Assembly: GCA_903909905.1 (NCBI GenBank)
Contig: CAIVXP010000047.1
Span: 1-7,872 of the forward strand
Length of the DNA stretch: 7,872 nucleotides
Origin: Akkermansiaceae bacterium
GTDB taxonomy: Bacteria > Verrucomicrobiota > Verrucomicrobiia > Verrucomicrobiales > Akkermansiaceae
Reading direction: 5' to 3'
Part shown: one piece after another, positions 5,844 to 7,872 of the stretch
Layout: each line of letters opens with the position of its first letter
How positions within the stretch are numbered: the stretch's first letter is position 1
The notes under the pieces: model-generated
The model's database searches: none
Seen by the model: the letters and a program-made list of their open reading frames with translations, nothing else
What the model was told of the DNA's origin: nothing
Position numbers and translations under genes: made by a program

Positions 5844-6917
5844 TTACGGCGCCAAGTAACTGATCGGCTGGGCGGGTTTGAATGCGGCGTTGATCTCACC
5901 TTGGAGCTTGAAGCCCTCTTCGCCCTCGAGCGCCAGACTGCGCACGCCGGAGCCCTGCGCAAAATCGATTTTGTTAAGGTCGACCATCACGACATAGGGG
6001 CTGAGCGCGGATTCGAAGTAGTAGTTCCTGCGCGTGTGGTCGAGGACTGAGCGCCAGTAGGTGGGAGCAATGTTCGGATGGTCGGGATCGGCCGCGCCCC
6101 AAGGCACGGAAACATTTCGCATGATGCTAAAAACGCCAGCCACTTGGCGGCGCGCATCGGTGACCTCGTTGCCCATGAATTTCAAATAATATGAGGCGCG
6201 CACGAAACGGTCCTCGCTCTGGTGCGACCCGGGAAGGACCCGCGTGTTGTCCATGCGCGACCAGTAATCGTTGAGCGTGAGTTGACGCTCATAAGTGGGG
6301 CTGTTGGTCATGACCTGGTATTGCTTGCCGTGGTGGATGACCACTTTGCCTTCGAGGTATTCGAGGATCGCGGAGTCGCCGGTCGGATCAGTGAGAGAGA
6401 GATGAACGGAAGGATGGGCCGCGCCGCCCGGGCCGAAATTGCATGGGACGAAGTACACGGGCTCCTCCTTCATGGCGGCGACCGCTTCGGCCACGGTGCC
6501 GTGGTTTGAGAGGATGTATTGCAACCATGCGGCCCAGGAAACTTTCGATTTATCAGCGGGCGGATTGTTGCCGAAATTGGTCTCGGCCAAGTACAGCATG
6601 TTGGCGCCGAGGCCTTTTTCGTTCATGCCATCGAATGCGCCATTGATCGGGCCGCCCGGGTTCATCGCGCCGGCCAGCACAACCGTGCCAAACTTGCTTG
6701 TCCATGTGTGCCCGCCCGGGAGGCCCGTGTTGAGCTCGCCACGCGGGATGACATAAAAGTGCGTGTTGAAGTCGTATGGCCAGTCCATCGAGCGGCCGGT
6801 GATCGCCGTGCCATCCTTGCCAAGCCATGTCGCACGCGAGCAGGCGCCGGCATGATGAAACGGAAACAAGGCAGCAATCGAAGCCGCCAACGAACAAAGC
6901 GCGATTGTGGATTTCAT
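5844..6917 (-). CDS. Exported Ntn hydrolase, choloylglycine hydrolase/penicillin V acylase family
   Basis: A 357-residue linear-amide C-N hydrolase. Relatives cleave the amide bond of conjugated bile salts, penicillin V or N-acyl-homoserine lactones using an N-terminal cysteine. Residues 1-25 form a signal peptide ending HAGA. Cleavage there would expose Cys26 as the new N-terminus, giving a periplasmic enzyme activated by signal peptidase. Counting Cys26 as 1, Arg42 becomes 17 and Asp45 becomes 20, the spacing of the family's catalytic Arg and Asp. Asn205 in MTNSPTYE and Arg240 in RFVRASYY match the remaining conserved Asn and Arg. In GANMLYLAE, Tyr109 aligns with the oxyanion-hole Tyr of Bacillus penicillin V acylase rather than the Asn of bile salt hydrolases. 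The AGAC site lacks a proper lipobox Leu, so a lipoprotein is less likely. The start is the only nearby ATG, with no Shine-Dalgarno. It lies 67 bp after the thioesterase stop. The natural substrate is unknown. Confidence 0.9.
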   Translation of the reverse strand: MKSTIALCSLAASIAALFPFHHAGACSRATWLGKDGTAITGRSMDWPYDFNTHFYVIPRGELNTGLPGGHTWTSKFGTVVLAGAMNPGGPINGAFDGMNEKGLGANMLYLAETNFGNNPPADKSKVSWAAWLQYILSNHGTVAEAVAAMKEEPVYFVPCNFGPGGAAHPSVHLSLTDPTGDSAILEYLEGKVVIHHGKQYQVMTNSPTYERQLTLNDYWSRMDNTRVLPGSHQSEDRFVRASYYLKFMGNEVTDARRQVAGVFSIMRNVSVPWGAADPDHPNIAPTYWRSVLDHTRRNYYFESALSPYVVMVDLNKIDFAQGSGVRSLALEGEEGFKLQGEINAAFKPAQPISYLAP

Positions 6918-6984
6918 GATGCGTGCTTTTTACTCAAACACCGGAAACGGCATCCAGATAAAAAAGCATCAGCAACAACACGCT

Positions 6985-7398
6985 CTAGCATGCGCGGGAA
7001 TTCCCCAGCGCCATGCGCTCGGCATCGCCAAGCGGCTGAGGCCGGCCCTCATGATCGACGCGCACGGTCGTCATGCTGCCATGCGCGGCGCATTCGCCGG
7101 CTTCGTTTTGCAGCTCAAATTTCCATGTCACCGAGCTGTTGCCGATTTGTGCGATGGCGAGTTGCACTTCGACGCGGTCGCCGAATTGCAGGGGTTTTGC
7201 AAAATCGCAATTCACATTCACCCGCGGCCAGCCGCCGAGCGCGCGATCAAAGACCAGCACGCCGCGCGATTTGAGAAAGGCATGCTCGGCCTCCTCGACA
7301 TAGCGCAGGACATTTGGGAAATGCACCCACCCGCCGGCATCGGTGTCGCCAAATGCAACCTCGCGATGATGGCGGTAAAGGGGCGCGTCCATGATCAT
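6985..7398 (-). CDS. Acyl-CoA thioesterase, 4HBT hotdog fold (YbgC/FadM-like)
   Basis: A 137-residue single-hotdog thioesterase that should hydrolyse acyl-CoA or acyl-ACP thioesters in the cytoplasm. The signature FGDTDAGGWVHFPNVLRYVEEAE spans about residues 16-38. Asp20, the second Asp of DTD, aligns with the catalytic Asp17 of Pseudomonas 4-hydroxybenzoyl-CoA thioesterase. The later strand F-A-K-P-L-Q-F-G-D-R-V near 66-76 is also typical. The ATG at 7398 shares ATGA with the stop of the upstream FabF-type gene, so coupled translation is likely and this start is preferred over the ATG at 7392. Direct linkage to a ketoacyl synthase suggests it releases or edits acyl chains from fatty-acid synthesis. 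The ORF ends with a short polar tail (GNSRAC). Substrate chain length cannot be told. Confidence 0.9.
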   Translation of the reverse strand: MIMDAPLYRHHREVAFGDTDAGGWVHFPNVLRYVEEAEHAFLKSRGVLVFDRALGGWPRVNVNCDFAKPLQFGDRVEVQLAIAQIGNSSVTWKFELQNEAGECAAHGSMTTVRVDHEGRPQPLGDAERMALGNSRAC

Positions 7399-7872
7399 TC
7401 AAAGCGGCTTACCAGCACCGAGGCATTGTGGCCTCCAAAGCCGAAGCTGTTGCTCAACGCGACTTTCACATCCGCTTCGCGCGCGACATTCGGCACGCAG
7501 TCGAGGTCGCACTCGGGGTCTTGATCCTCGAGGTTGATCGTTGGCGGCACGATGCTGTCCTTGATGGCCATGACGGAGGCGATCAACTCGATGCCGCCCG
7601 CAGCTCCAAGCATGTGACCGGTCATCGACTTCGTCGAACTGACCATGAGGCCCTTCTTCGCGTGATCGCCGAAGGCGAGCTTGATCGCTTTGGTTTCGGC
7701 GATGTCGCCGAGGCCGGTCGATGTCGCGTGAGCGTTGAGGTAATTGACCTCGTTGGCATTTTTCTTGCCGTGGTTGAGGGCCATCTGGATCGCGTAGGCC
7801 GGACCGCTGCCATCGGGTGATGGCGCGCTGAGGTGGTAGGCATCGGCGCTCACGCCATAGCCGATGAGCTCG
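7395..7872 (-). CDS. fabF: 3-oxoacyl-ACP synthase II, C-terminal part (partial)
   Basis: The frame is open to the right edge, so only the last 158 residues are visible of a protein that is normally about 410 long. FabF condenses malonyl-ACP with a growing acyl-ACP in fatty-acid elongation. The visible part begins ELIGYGVSADAYHLSAP, which matches the thiolase-fold FabF region. It includes NAHATST with the active-site His at 7730-7728, SSTKSMTGH with conserved Lys at 7631-7629 and the second active-site His at 7616-7614, LGAAGGIE, VPPTINLE, and the C-terminal NSFGFGGHN. The catalytic cysteine lies outside. The apparent GTG start at 7853 is internal to the gene. The stop codon overlaps the thioesterase start, so the two genes form a unit. 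A related ketoacyl synthase such as FabB or a polyketide-type KS is possible but less likely given the overall match. Confidence 0.93.
   Translation of the reverse strand, partial: ELIGYGVSADAYHLSAPSPDGSGPAYAIQMALNHGKKNANEVNYLNAHATSTGLGDIAETKAIKLAFGDHAKKGLMVSSTKSMTGHMLGAAGGIELIASVMAIKDSIVPPTINLEDQDPECDLDCVPNVAREADVKVALSNSFGFGGHNASVLVSRFE

Noticed and set aside
6918..6984. T6 tract at 6965-6960 after the thioesterase stop as an intrinsic terminator
   Set aside because: Only about 4 bp of stem can be drawn directly before it, which is too weak; the rest of this 67-bp gap shows no convincing promoter boxes.

Overview
The window looks like an ordinary bacterial chromosomal segment. It is GC-rich, densely packed, and almost entirely coded on the minus strand. 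It holds seven complete or near-complete minus-strand genes, one plus-strand gene, and a partial gene at each end. I saw no insertion sequence, phage gene, CRISPR array, tRNA or rRNA. The gene content (Gfo/Idh/MocA dehydrogenase plus sugar-phosphate isomerase pair, secreted SGNH/DUF4886-like lipoprotein, periplasmic choloylglycine-hydrolase-like protein) and the near absence of Shine-Dalgarno motifs suggest a Gram-negative member of the PVC group, most likely Verrucomicrobiota. That placement is inference from gene content, not from a marker gene.

Layout from left to right. At the left edge is the start of a minus-strand gene with a hydrophobic signal sequence, running out of the window. Divergent from it is a class 3 aldehyde dehydrogenase (plus strand, 93-1475). 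Its 3' end overlaps by 67 bp the 3' end of a minus-strand SGNH-hydrolase-like lipoprotein gene (1409-2164). That gene is joined by an ATGA stop/start overlap to a XerC/XerD tyrosine recombinase (2161-3057). Upstream, still on the minus strand, come a short RsmI 16S rRNA methyltransferase (3113-3793), a TIM-barrel sugar-phosphate isomerase/epimerase (3856-4620) and a Gfo/Idh/MocA dehydrogenase (4633-5685). The last two are 12 bp apart and look like a two-gene carbohydrate operon. In front of them is a 158-bp gap, the only intergenic stretch with obvious regulatory structure: a plausible sigma-70 promoter whose -35 box overlaps a perfect 14-bp palindrome, plus a small hairpin in the leader. Next is an exported Ntn hydrolase of the choloylglycine hydrolase/penicillin V acylase family (5844-6917), then a hotdog acyl-CoA thioesterase (6985-7398). 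The thioesterase overlaps by ATGA the 3' end of a FabF-type 3-oxoacyl-ACP synthase that runs off the right edge.

How the genes fit together. FabF and the thioesterase form a fatty-acid unit. The dehydrogenase and isomerase probably act in one sugar or polyol pathway. RsmI and Xer are housekeeping functions (ribosome decoding site; chromosome dimer resolution). The SGNH lipoprotein and the Ntn hydrolase act outside the cytoplasm. I found no clear sign of a new multi-gene system. The most useful leads are the candidate operator/promoter at 5763-5802, the penicillin-V-acylase-like active site of the exported Ntn hydrolase, the SGNH gene that reads into its convergent neighbour, and the lack of Shine-Dalgarno sequences.
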